DNA of 64,000 nucleotides from Mycolicibacterium porcinum (lineage in GTDB: Bacteria; Actinomycetota; Actinomycetes; Mycobacteriales; Mycobacteriaceae). Every line of letters starts with the position of its first letter. The first letter of the stretch is position 1. The DNA lies in contig MVIG01000002.1 of NCBI GenBank assembly GCA_002086835.1, positions 186,001-250,000 on the forward strand, written 5' to 3'. Positions 24,760 through 31,603 of this stretch are shown here, piece after piece. Under the pieces are notes generated by a model. That model saw nothing but the letters and a program-made list of their open reading frames with translations, did no database searches and was not told the DNA's origin. The position numbers were made by a program, and so were the translations under genes.

Positions 24760-25630
24760 GAGATTCCTTCTGTGGGATGGCCAAGGTCTCGGCGCCGTTG
24801 GCACGGGCAGCGTCGACGAGGGGAACGGAGATGGCGCTTTTTGACGCGAGTTCCTGGGCTGCCGCGAGGTCCTTGTCCATCAGCCGGCGAACCTGCGGCA
24901 CCATCTTGCGTGTGCCTTCCTCGGCCGCGAGTTGGTTGCGCAACCAGGAAAACAGCGTGGTGCCGCCGGGATCCGCGTCCTCGACGACGGTGATCAGTTT
25001 CGCCGGATCGACGCCGGCGGATTCCACCACCATGGCCGCCTCGTGGACGGCGCGCCAGGTGCCGTAGGTGATGATGTTGCGGGCGATCTTGGTCGCCATT
25101 CCGGCGCCCAGCGGCCCACAGTGCACCACGTCGTTGGCGAAGTCCGACAGCACCGGCATGGCGCTGGCGACCGTGGCGTCATCGCCTCCCAGAATGGCGA
25201 CGAGACCATTCGGCACTGCTTGCGTTACACCGCAATCCAACAGGGCCACACCCTTTTTCGCACATGTCTGGGCGAGCTCGTACACCACGGGCACCGCAAC
25301 GGTGGACAACAGAACCACGATCAGGCCTGAATGAGCGGCCGAGAGGACCCCGTCGTCGGCGCAGAGCACCTGGCGGGCCTGATCGGCGTCGACCACGGCC
25401 AGCAGCACCACGTCGCTGTCGCGGGCCACTTGAGCCGGTGATGTCGCGGGGGCGGGCACCCCGGCAAGTCCGGCGGAGGCGTCGGGGCGGATGTCATAGA
25501 CCGCCGGCGTCCGGCCGCTCCGGGCGAGGCCGACCGCGACGGCACCACCTATCATGCCCAGTCCGATGACGCCGGCACGCGGTGCGGTTCGTGTGAATTC
25601 TACTGTGGCGTCTTGTGTTTGGGTGCTCAT
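24752..25630 (-). CDS. NAD(P)-dependent dehydrogenase, 3-hydroxyisobutyrate dehydrogenase-like
   Basis: 292 residues. Rossmann GVIGLGMIGGAVAVGLARSG at about 20-39, DVVLLAVVDADQA as the second strand, and the family catalytic Lys in GAGMATKIARN near 183. The C-terminal all-helical domain is complete (PLVDAARANGAETL). The family oxidises beta-hydroxy acids, so it may oxidise a hydroxy acid made by the P450. It starts in an ATGA overlap with the ferredoxin reductase stop. Confidence 0.88.
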   Translation of the reverse strand: MSTQTQDATVEFTRTAPRAGVIGLGMIGGAVAVGLARSGRTPAVYDIRPDASAGLAGVPAPATSPAQVARDSDVVLLAVVDADQARQVLCADDGVLSAAHSGLIVVLLSTVAVPVVYELAQTCAKKGVALLDCGVTQAVPNGLVAILGGDDATVASAMPVLSDFANDVVHCGPLGAGMATKIARNIITYGTWRAVHEAAMVVESAGVDPAKLITVVEDADPGGTTLFSWLRNQLAAEEGTRKMVPQVRRLMDKDLAAAQELASKSAISVPLVDAARANGAETLAIPQKESHE

Positions 25631-26835
25631 GCGATAACTCCCTCGTTGAGGATGGACGTCAGGTCGGCCCGTGCTGCCACCAGTGACCGGGCGGTACGTA
25701 GAGGCCGGATCATGTTGATGCCGACGGCCGCTCGGGCGCGGCCACCCTTGCCGTAGACGGCGACCAGCTCGCGGTCACCGATGCTGCCGTCGGTGACCGT
25801 GAACGAATCAGCGCCGCGCGGCAGCCCGTAGATCTGGAGCTTCAGGTCGTACTGGTCCGACCAGATGTAGGGGATCGGGACGAACGGGGTGGGATTGGAT
25901 CCCGCGAGGATGTTGCGAGCGACGGCAAGACCTTGCTCGGCAGCGTTGGTGCGATGTTCGACGCGAATACGTTCACCGATGCCGACGTGATACCAGGACG
26001 CGACGTCGCCTGCGGCCCACACGCCCGGTGCGGCTCGGCAGTATTCGTCGCAGAGCACGCCATCGCCGGTCGGGATGCCGCTGCCGGCAAGCCATTCCGT
26101 GTTGGGGATCGAGCCGATCGAGACCAGTACGGCGTCGGCGGCCAGTGTCGTGCCATCTGCCAGCTGAACACCGGTGGCTCGACCGCCTTCAGTGACGATG
26201 CCGACCACCTTGACGCCGGCGTGAATCCGGACGCCGTGTTCGACGTGTACGTCGATGAGGAGTCGTCCCAGTTCGTTGCCCAGCACATCGGACAGCGGAG
26301 CGTCGACACCGGACACCAGAGTGACCGTTGCCCCCGCGGTGCGGGCCACCGAGGCCACCTCGGCGCCGAGGAATCCGGCGCCGACGATCACCAGTCGCGG
26401 ATTTCGGGCCAGTTCTGTCCGTAGACGGCGGGCATCGTCGAGGGTGCGCAGGACGTGTACACCTGCGACCCCGTCGGTGCCGGGCAGTCGACGGGGACGC
26501 ACTCCGGTGGCGATGACCAGGTCGCGGTACCGCACCTGTGATCCATCGGAGAGCGTGACCGCTCGGCTCGCCGCGTCCAATGAGTCGGCGCGCACGCCGA
26601 GTCGCAGGTCGAGATTCAGTGCGGCGATTTTGTCCGGCTCGCGCAGCTCCAGTCTGTGTTCGGGCCACGCGTCGGCCAGCACCTCCTTGGACAGCGGCGG
26701 TCGGTCGTAGGGGAGCCGGTTCTCTTCGCCGATGAGGGTGATCGGTCCGTCGAAGCCACCGCGACGCAACGTTTCGGCAACCGAAAGGCCGGCCGCGGAC
26801 GCGCCGACTACGACGATGCCTGCGTCGGCGGTCAC
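25627..26835 (-). CDS. FAD-dependent ferredoxin reductase
   Basis: 402 residues from GTG 26835, in a GTGA overlap with the ferredoxin stop. The FAD Rossmann motif GIVVVGASAAGLSVAETLRR starts near residue 6. PYDRPPLSKE and ATGVRPRRLPG follow, then the NAD motif LVIVGAGFLGAEVASVA, and GVWAAGDVASWYH is the second FAD-binding stretch. This is the rubredoxin/putidaredoxin reductase class that moves electrons from NAD(P)H to the adjoining 3Fe-4S ferredoxin. It could supply the other P450s of the window, since it is the only such reductase seen. Confidence 0.92.
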   Translation of the reverse strand: MTADAGIVVVGASAAGLSVAETLRRGGFDGPITLIGEENRLPYDRPPLSKEVLADAWPEHRLELREPDKIAALNLDLRLGVRADSLDAASRAVTLSDGSQVRYRDLVIATGVRPRRLPGTDGVAGVHVLRTLDDARRLRTELARNPRLVIVGAGFLGAEVASVARTAGATVTLVSGVDAPLSDVLGNELGRLLIDVHVEHGVRIHAGVKVVGIVTEGGRATGVQLADGTTLAADAVLVSIGSIPNTEWLAGSGIPTGDGVLCDEYCRAAPGVWAAGDVASWYHVGIGERIRVEHRTNAAEQGLAVARNILAGSNPTPFVPIPYIWSDQYDLKLQIYGLPRGADSFTVTDGSIGDRELVAVYGKGGRARAAVGINMIRPLRTARSLVAARADLTSILNEGVIA

Positions 26836-27026
26836 TCCCGGACCTCGATCGCCACCGCCGGGCAGACCGCCGCTGCCTGGCGCGCACCCTCCCACTGATC
26901 TTCGGGCGGGTCGGCGTTGAGAAGAATGACTATCCCGTCGTCTTCTCGCTGGTCAAAGATGTCCGGCGCGGCAAATACGCACTGGCCCGCGGCGCAACAC
27001 TTCGTCTCGTCAACGGTGATGTGCAC
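26832..27026 (-). CDS. Ferredoxin, 3Fe-4S type, first gene of the P450 operon
   Basis: 64 residues with Cys10, Cys16 and Cys55-Pro, the same spacing as the 6386 ferredoxin, but CCAAGQC instead of CTGHGLC. It has an extra Cys11 and Ala in place of the His. Leads the operon ferredoxin - reductase - dehydrogenase - CMD - P450, all overlapping. An AT-rich palindrome 28 bp upstream is the probable promoter/operator. Confidence 0.92.
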   Translation of the reverse strand: MHITVDETKCCAAGQCVFAAPDIFDQREDDGIVILLNADPPEDQWEGARQAAAVCPAVAIEVRE

Positions 27027-27053
27027 AGTCTCAGCTCCTTCGTCTTTATAAAT

Positions 27054-27066
27054 AAACTAAGTTTAG
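27054..27066. promoter_or_regulatory. TAAACT-A-AGTTTA palindrome before the ferredoxin operon
   Basis: A perfect 13-bp palindrome in an AT-rich stretch of the 242-bp gap (27027-27268); I see no gene in the rest of that gap. It lacks operator A, so this operon may answer to another regulator, possibly the TetR at 22365. A related TAAA...TTTA dyad is at 43400-43420. Confidence 0.5.
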
Positions 27067-27268
27067 TTATAGGCGAGGGTATACCGCGAAGTGCGTTCCA
27101 GGCGGAGTTGGCGAGGTGATTCAGCACACAATCAATAGATGTGCTAATGAATGGGCGCGCCGACACGGCGCTCCCAGTGGGGTTCGACCGGCGGTTACCG
27201 GTGGTTTGCGGCGTCGGGTCCGAACGGCCGTCCTTGCGGCCTTCTCGTGCGCCCGATCCGTCGCAAAG

Positions 27269-28084
27269 TCAACGAACAGCGAAGCCGGCGTCCAGTGGCC
27301 ACGTGATACCGGTGATGAACTTCGCTTCCTCGGACACCAGGAAGGCGACGGCACCCGCGACGTCCTCGGGCATCAGCATCGGGATGGGAAGTACGTTCTG
27401 CATGGCCTCAATCGCGACGTCGCCCGCTTCGAGCAGCTTTCCCATCGCCTCGTTCATCACCATCCCGGTGGCGACGCCAGTCGGGTGGATGGTGTTGACG
27501 CGGATGGAGTACTTGCCGAGGTCGTTGGCCCACACTTGCATCAATCCGACGATTCCCCGCTTCGCGGCCGCGTAGGCCTGCCCGCCGGCCCTGTCGGTGC
27601 CGGTGGCTTTGAGCCCGGCGCTGGAACTGGTGATGACGATGGAGCCACCTCGCCCGGCGTCGATCATCGTGGGCAGCGCTGCGCGCACGGTGTTCCACAC
27701 ACCGGTCAAGTTGACGTCGACAATGTCGCGGAATACCTGCCGGTCGTCTGCGCCGGCGCCGAGTCGGATGATGCCCGCGTTCGCCAGCACGATGTCGACG
27801 CGCCCGAAGTCCGCGACGCCATCGGCAAGTGCGGTCTCCACCGCGTCGCCATCGCGCACATCGGCTTGGCGGGCGACGATGCGTCTACCTTCACCCTCGA
27901 CGAGTTTGACGGTTTCGTCCAGGTCGGAAGGTGTGGCATTGGGATAGTCCATTGATTCGATATCGGCGCAGAGGTCGAGGGCGATGATGTCGGCGCCGTC
28001 GGCGGCCAGGCGCACCGCGTGGGCACGGCCCTGCCCGCGGGCGGCGCCGGTGATGAACGCGACCTTGCCGTCGAGGTTTCCCAT
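27269..28084 (-). CDS. SDR oxidoreductase, mycofactocin-coupled type
   Basis: 271 residues. FITGAARGQGRAHAVRLA is the insertion-bearing cofactor motif of this subgroup, followed by IIALDLCADIESMDYPNATP, LANAGI, TSSSAGLKATG, the catalytic Tyr/Lys in GQAYAAAKRGIVG, and a C-terminus WPLDAGFAVR. Members bind nicotinamide cofactor tightly and rely on mycofactocin to regenerate it; alcohols and carveol-like terpenols are typical substrates. It is divergent from the PEP-utilising gene, and operator A3 faces it. Confidence 0.9.
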   Translation of the reverse strand: MGNLDGKVAFITGAARGQGRAHAVRLAADGADIIALDLCADIESMDYPNATPSDLDETVKLVEGEGRRIVARQADVRDGDAVETALADGVADFGRVDIVLANAGIIRLGAGADDRQVFRDIVDVNLTGVWNTVRAALPTMIDAGRGGSIVITSSSAGLKATGTDRAGGQAYAAAKRGIVGLMQVWANDLGKYSIRVNTIHPTGVATGMVMNEAMGKLLEAGDVAIEAMQNVLPIPMLMPEDVAGAVAFLVSEEAKFITGITWPLDAGFAVR

Positions 28085-28194
28085 CTGAAGCTCCTTTGGC
28101 GGGCTGATTCGTTATGGGGCAGGGGAATTAGTCGTCCAAGTCGGCCACCGGTGTGCGCAGCGGTGACTGCGTGGGCCGTGTGCCCGGAACGATA

Positions 28195-28210
28195 TGGCAG
28201 TCAACTGTCA
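28195..28210. promoter_or_regulatory. Operator motif A, site A3
   Basis: TGGCAGTCAACTGTCA, followed directly by CAGTCAAC as an additional half-site. The TGGC end faces the SDR start at 28084 (110 bp away). It shares its intergenic region with site A4. Confidence 0.7.
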
Positions 28211-28283
28211 CAGTCAACAACCGACGGACTTCGGCCAATCGGCGACGGGCAGCGGTCGTGCGTGTCAGAATCGACCTCAAGAA

Positions 28284-28299
28284 TGACAGTTGACTGTCA
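28284..28299. promoter_or_regulatory. Operator motif A, site A4
   Basis: TGACAGTTGACTGTCA, a perfect palindrome flanked by A and T (ATGACAGT...ACTGTCAT), ending 32 bp before the ATG of the PEP-utilising protein. Confidence 0.8.
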
Positions 28300-28331
28300 T
28301 AAAGGTTCGGGCGCCAAAGTTCAGGAGGATC

Positions 28332-29963
28332 ATGGCCGACGACGCTGTGTCAGCCGACTTGACGGACCCGATTCGGGGGTGCAGCGAGCCGGACCGGATG
28401 TGGACGTTGACCAACGTCGGCGAAGCCACGCCAGACATCCTGTCCCCGTTGTGCTGGTCCCTTTGGGGCGGCGGAGTCGAACGTGCGTCTCGCGCGGGTA
28501 TCTACGATTTCGGCGTGCTGCCGCGTTCGGCACTCGTCGTGCCCGACGATCCGAATCAATGGGCCACCGCATGCTTTTACGGCAGGCAGGCGATGAACGT
28601 CGATCGCGCCCGTGAGCTGGCCGGGCTCCTCCCCGGTATGACAGGCGACGATTTTGAACGTGACCTGTTGGGTTCGGTGCGCGCCAATGCCATCCCTACG
28701 AGAAGTGACCCCACCCGGCTGCCATTTGTCGCGGTGAAAGCGCCGCTCGCCGCCATCCGGCAGCGCTGGGCACCCCAGCGAGTACACGATCACCAGATGG
28801 CCTGGTGGCGTACTGAGGTGCTGCCGGGTGACCCTGCCGATCCCGGAGCCCTGCTGGCCGACTCCGCTGACAGGTTCACGGTCGTGATGCGGGCACACAT
28901 CCGCACTCGGATGATTCTGAATACGTTGCGCTCCCAAGTCGAGTCGATAACCGGTCGGCTGGGTCGCTCGGATCTCGTTCCGACCTTGCTCGCCGGGTAC
29001 GGCGGAGTCATCGAGACCCGACTCGCCGATGACGTGTGGTCAGTCGGACAGGGTGAACTCTCCATCGCCGAGTTCATCGACCGGCATGGATTCCACGGCC
29101 CCAACGAGGGCAACGTCATCGGGCACTCGTGGCGGGAGGATCCCGAGGCTGTGGTCCGCATCGCCGCGGTGCACGCGGGCAGGCCCGAAGCCGAACGCCC
29201 GCGGGCGCGGGCGGACCGTGCGGTGGCCGCCCGGGAGCAGGCGGAAGCCGAACTGCTGGCCGGGTTACCCGCACTGCGGCGGGGCCTGCTCCGTCGGTTG
29301 CTGCAGTTCACCGGGTTTCAGGTGCGCTCAGTGGAACTCACCAAGGCCGGCTTCCTCACCGCAGTCGACGGAACCAGGGCCGCCGCAGTCGCGCTCGGCC
29401 GACAGTTGGTTGCGGCAGGTGCGCTCGATTCGCCCGACGACACCTTCTACCTCACTACTGCAGAGTTGCTCGGACCGTTGCCGCGCGAGGCACGCGCGCT
29501 CGTTGCCTTCCGCAGACAGCGGCGCGAACAGTACCGGGCGGTGGAGATTCCGGTCATTTTCACCGGAATGCCGGAGCCGGCCGCCGTCGAGGACGCTGAT
29601 TCCGGTGGTGTCGTGCGGGGCACGCCGGCCGGCCCGGGGGTGGTCGAGGGCACCGTGCGGGTGGTGCTCGATGCCGACTCCGACGACGTTCTCTCCGACG
29701 GAGAGGTACTGGTCTGCAAATTCGTCGATCCTGGTTGGACGGCACTGGTTTCGCTGGCCGGGGCGTTGGTGACCGATATCGGCAGTCCTGCCAGCCACGG
29801 GGCGATCGTCGCCCGTGAACTGGGTATCACCTGCGTGGTCGGAACCGGCAACGGCACCCGCGCGCTGCGCAGCGGTGACGTGGTCCGGGTGGACGGTGGC
29901 ACCGGAGAAGTCGCCGTGCTGGTGCGGTCGGGCGGATTGGACAAGGAAGGACAACCGAGTTGA
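28332..29963 (+). CDS. PEP-utilising / phosphohistidine swivelling-domain protein without ATP-grasp
   Basis: 543 residues from ATG 28332, behind AGGAGG. It opens with WTLTNVGEATPDILSPLCWS, the linker that follows the ATP-grasp in rifampicin phosphotransferase and PEP-synthase-like proteins. The C-terminal swivelling domain holds GSPASHGAIVARELGITCVV with the phospho-acceptor-type His489, preceded by GVVEGTVRV and FVDPGWTALV. The N-terminal nucleotide-binding module is absent, so it needs a partner for phosphoryl supply. The PpdK-like protein at 31593 has such a module. Comparison with the split phenylphosphate synthase (separate His-domain and ATP-binding subunits) is suggestive but unproven. 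Confidence 0.8.
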   Translation: MADDAVSADLTDPIRGCSEPDRMWTLTNVGEATPDILSPLCWSLWGGGVERASRAGIYDFGVLPRSALVVPDDPNQWATACFYGRQAMNVDRARELAGLLPGMTGDDFERDLLGSVRANAIPTRSDPTRLPFVAVKAPLAAIRQRWAPQRVHDHQMAWWRTEVLPGDPADPGALLADSADRFTVVMRAHIRTRMILNTLRSQVESITGRLGRSDLVPTLLAGYGGVIETRLADDVWSVGQGELSIAEFIDRHGFHGPNEGNVIGHSWREDPEAVVRIAAVHAGRPEAERPRARADRAVAAREQAEAELLAGLPALRRGLLRRLLQFTGFQVRSVELTKAGFLTAVDGTRAAAVALGRQLVAAGALDSPDDTFYLTTAELLGPLPREARALVAFRRQRREQYRAVEIPVIFTGMPEPAAVEDADSGGVVRGTPAGPGVVEGTVRVVLDADSDDVLSDGEVLVCKFVDPGWTALVSLAGALVTDIGSPASHGAIVARELGITCVVGTGNGTRALRSGDVVRVDGGTGEVAVLVRSGGLDKEGQPS

Positions 29964-30961
29964 CGGGAGTGGCGAGTGTGATGTCGGCCGGGCTGAGCAT
30001 GGAGAGCGAGAGCACGGTGCGGGCGTGCCCCGATGTGCCTGGGTGGACCGAGAACCTGTTGTTCACCCCTTACGATCCGGTGAGCGACGTCGGGATGTGG
30101 CTACATCTTGGCACCGTCGCCGACATGTGGGAGATGTGGGAAGACCGGGTGCTCATCGCGCTTCCTGAAGACCAGGGCGTGCTCAGCATGTGGGCCTACC
30201 ACCGCACGGTTCCGGAACGACAGCCTGCGGGCGCGAACCTGGAATTCCGGTGCGAGCAGCCATTCCGCAAGTGGCACATTACGTTTGACGGGTTCTGTCT
30301 TCGTTCGTCGTACGGCGAGATGCGCACCGGCCTGCTTGGCGACGGCCCCAAGAGTCATGTCCGGCTCGATCTCGAAGTGGAGTGCGTCACCCCGGTGTGG
30401 GACGCCGCGACGGCGGGCGACGGTATGTCCAAGCAGAGTTGGGCCCGAGAGCACTACGAGCAACTCACCCGGGTCACGGGGCAGGTGGCGGTCGACGGGG
30501 TGGCATCGGATTTCGACGGCGGCGGCTGGCGTGACCACTCCCGTGGACCGCGTGGTGCCGACACCCTGGCCGACTGGGGCGGTCACGTGATCGCCGGGGG
30601 AGTCATGCCCAGCGGGCGTGCTTTCGGATTGTGTCGTTATTGGGCTCGGGATGGGCATACCACTCTGGAAGGTGCGTACACGGTCACCAACGGTGTCCTC
30701 GGACATGTTGCACTGGAACAAATCCCGCGATCCCCGCTGCTCCAGCGCGATGGTGAGCGGTTCACCTGCGCACTCGACGGAGCTCCGATGCATGGCGTCG
30801 TACGTTCGTCGTTGTGGCTGTCGATGGCCGACGGACTGCCCTACGGGGTGATGGATCCAGTTCGGGCCTACACGGTCAGCTGGGCAGAGGTGACATGGGC
30901 CGGCGAAGTCGGCCATGCCTACATCGAGAGGTCGAATCTCACGGATCCCGCTGGGCGGTGA
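29960..30961 (+). CDS. DUF7064-like (CrtC/AttH-like) protein of unknown function
   Basis: 333 residues from TTG 29960, in a TTGA overlap with the PEP-utilising stop and behind AGGAAGG; ATG 29981 is an alternative. Soluble and rich in Trp and beta-strand patterns. FDGGGWRDHSRGPRG near residue 190 is the conserved signature of the DUF7064-type proteins common in mycobacterial lipid and xenobiotic clusters. The fold is thought to be a lipocalin-like barrel related to carotenoid 1,2-hydratase, so hydration or binding of an apolar substrate is possible. Tight coupling to the PEP-utilising gene implies one pathway step. Confidence 0.7.
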   Translation: MTGVASVMSAGLSMESESTVRACPDVPGWTENLLFTPYDPVSDVGMWLHLGTVADMWEMWEDRVLIALPEDQGVLSMWAYHRTVPERQPAGANLEFRCEQPFRKWHITFDGFCLRSSYGEMRTGLLGDGPKSHVRLDLEVECVTPVWDAATAGDGMSKQSWAREHYEQLTRVTGQVAVDGVASDFDGGGWRDHSRGPRGADTLADWGGHVIAGGVMPSGRAFGLCRYWARDGHTTLEGAYTVTNGVLGHVALEQIPRSPLLQRDGERFTCALDGAPMHGVVRSSLWLSMADGLPYGVMDPVRAYTVSWAEVTWAGEVGHAYIERSNLTDPAGR

Positions 30962-30994
30962 CGTTTTGGCTCTCGGCGCAGGCTGGACAGCCGT

Positions 30995-31603
30995 TTACTC
31001 GTCCAGCCCGGCGTCGGCCTCGTCCGCGCGAGTCAGCCCGGCCGCGCCGATGAGTTCTTCGTGCAGTTCGAACCACACCGTGTGATACGAGTCGACCAGC
31101 GGTCGGGTGAACCAGCTGGTGTCTCCGGCCCGTATCCGCTCCAGCGCCGCGGACAACTTATCGGTGTAGGCGTCCAGGCGCGGAAGCTGTGCGGCGACAG
31201 CGGCCAGAATGGGCAGCACCGCGCGGTGAACGTCGTCGAGCCGACACAGCACCGCCGCGTCGTGATCAGGGTCGGTGTGATCGTTCGGCTCGCCGTTGTT
31301 GAGCTGCCAGTCCGATACCAGCGACTTGAAATCGCGGTTCACACTGCGGAACTCCGCATATGACCGCATGATCGTGTCACCGTCGAGGTCGTGCCGTTCG
31401 ACGGCGAGCAGCTCGGTCAGACGGGCTCGCCCGGCGGGGGATAATCGGACGGTCGAGCCACCGGCCACCAGGTCCGCCCCGGTGAGCTGCTGGACTGCCG
31501 AATTCACTGTGGCCTCGTCCTCGTCGAGCGTGGCGGCGAGCGCCGCAGGCCGCACCCGCCCCTTGAGCCGAACGGCCTGCAGCACTGTCAGCTCATCCAT
31601 CAT
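30995..31603 (-). CDS. Winged-helix (MarR-like) regulator-type protein coupled to PpdK-like gene
   Basis: 202 residues from ATG 31603, with GGAG 5 nt upstream. ATG 31600 and 31627 are alternatives. An N-terminal winged-helix reads ELTVLQAVRLKGRVRPAALA, then LDEDEATVNSAVQQLTGADLV and RLSPAGRARLTELL as the wing. The rest is helical (DVHRAVLPILAAVAAQLPRL, WFTRPLVDSYHTVWFELHEEL) and could be a dimerisation or sensor domain. It overlaps the PpdK-like gene by 11 bp and is the third gene of the LLM - PpdK-like - HTH operon. Function as a DNA-binding regulator is inferred from the fold only. Confidence 0.68.
   Translation of the reverse strand: MMDELTVLQAVRLKGRVRPAALAATLDEDEATVNSAVQQLTGADLVAGGSTVRLSPAGRARLTELLAVERHDLDGDTIMRSYAEFRSVNRDFKSLVSDWQLNNGEPNDHTDPDHDAAVLCRLDDVHRAVLPILAAVAAQLPRLDAYTDKLSAALERIRAGDTSWFTRPLVDSYHTVWFELHEELIGAAGLTRADEADAGLDE

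Noticed and set aside
28332-29963. Calling the 28332 protein a complete PEP synthase
   Set aside because: The ATP-grasp domain and the PEP/pyruvate barrel are both missing; only the linker and the swivelling His domain are present.
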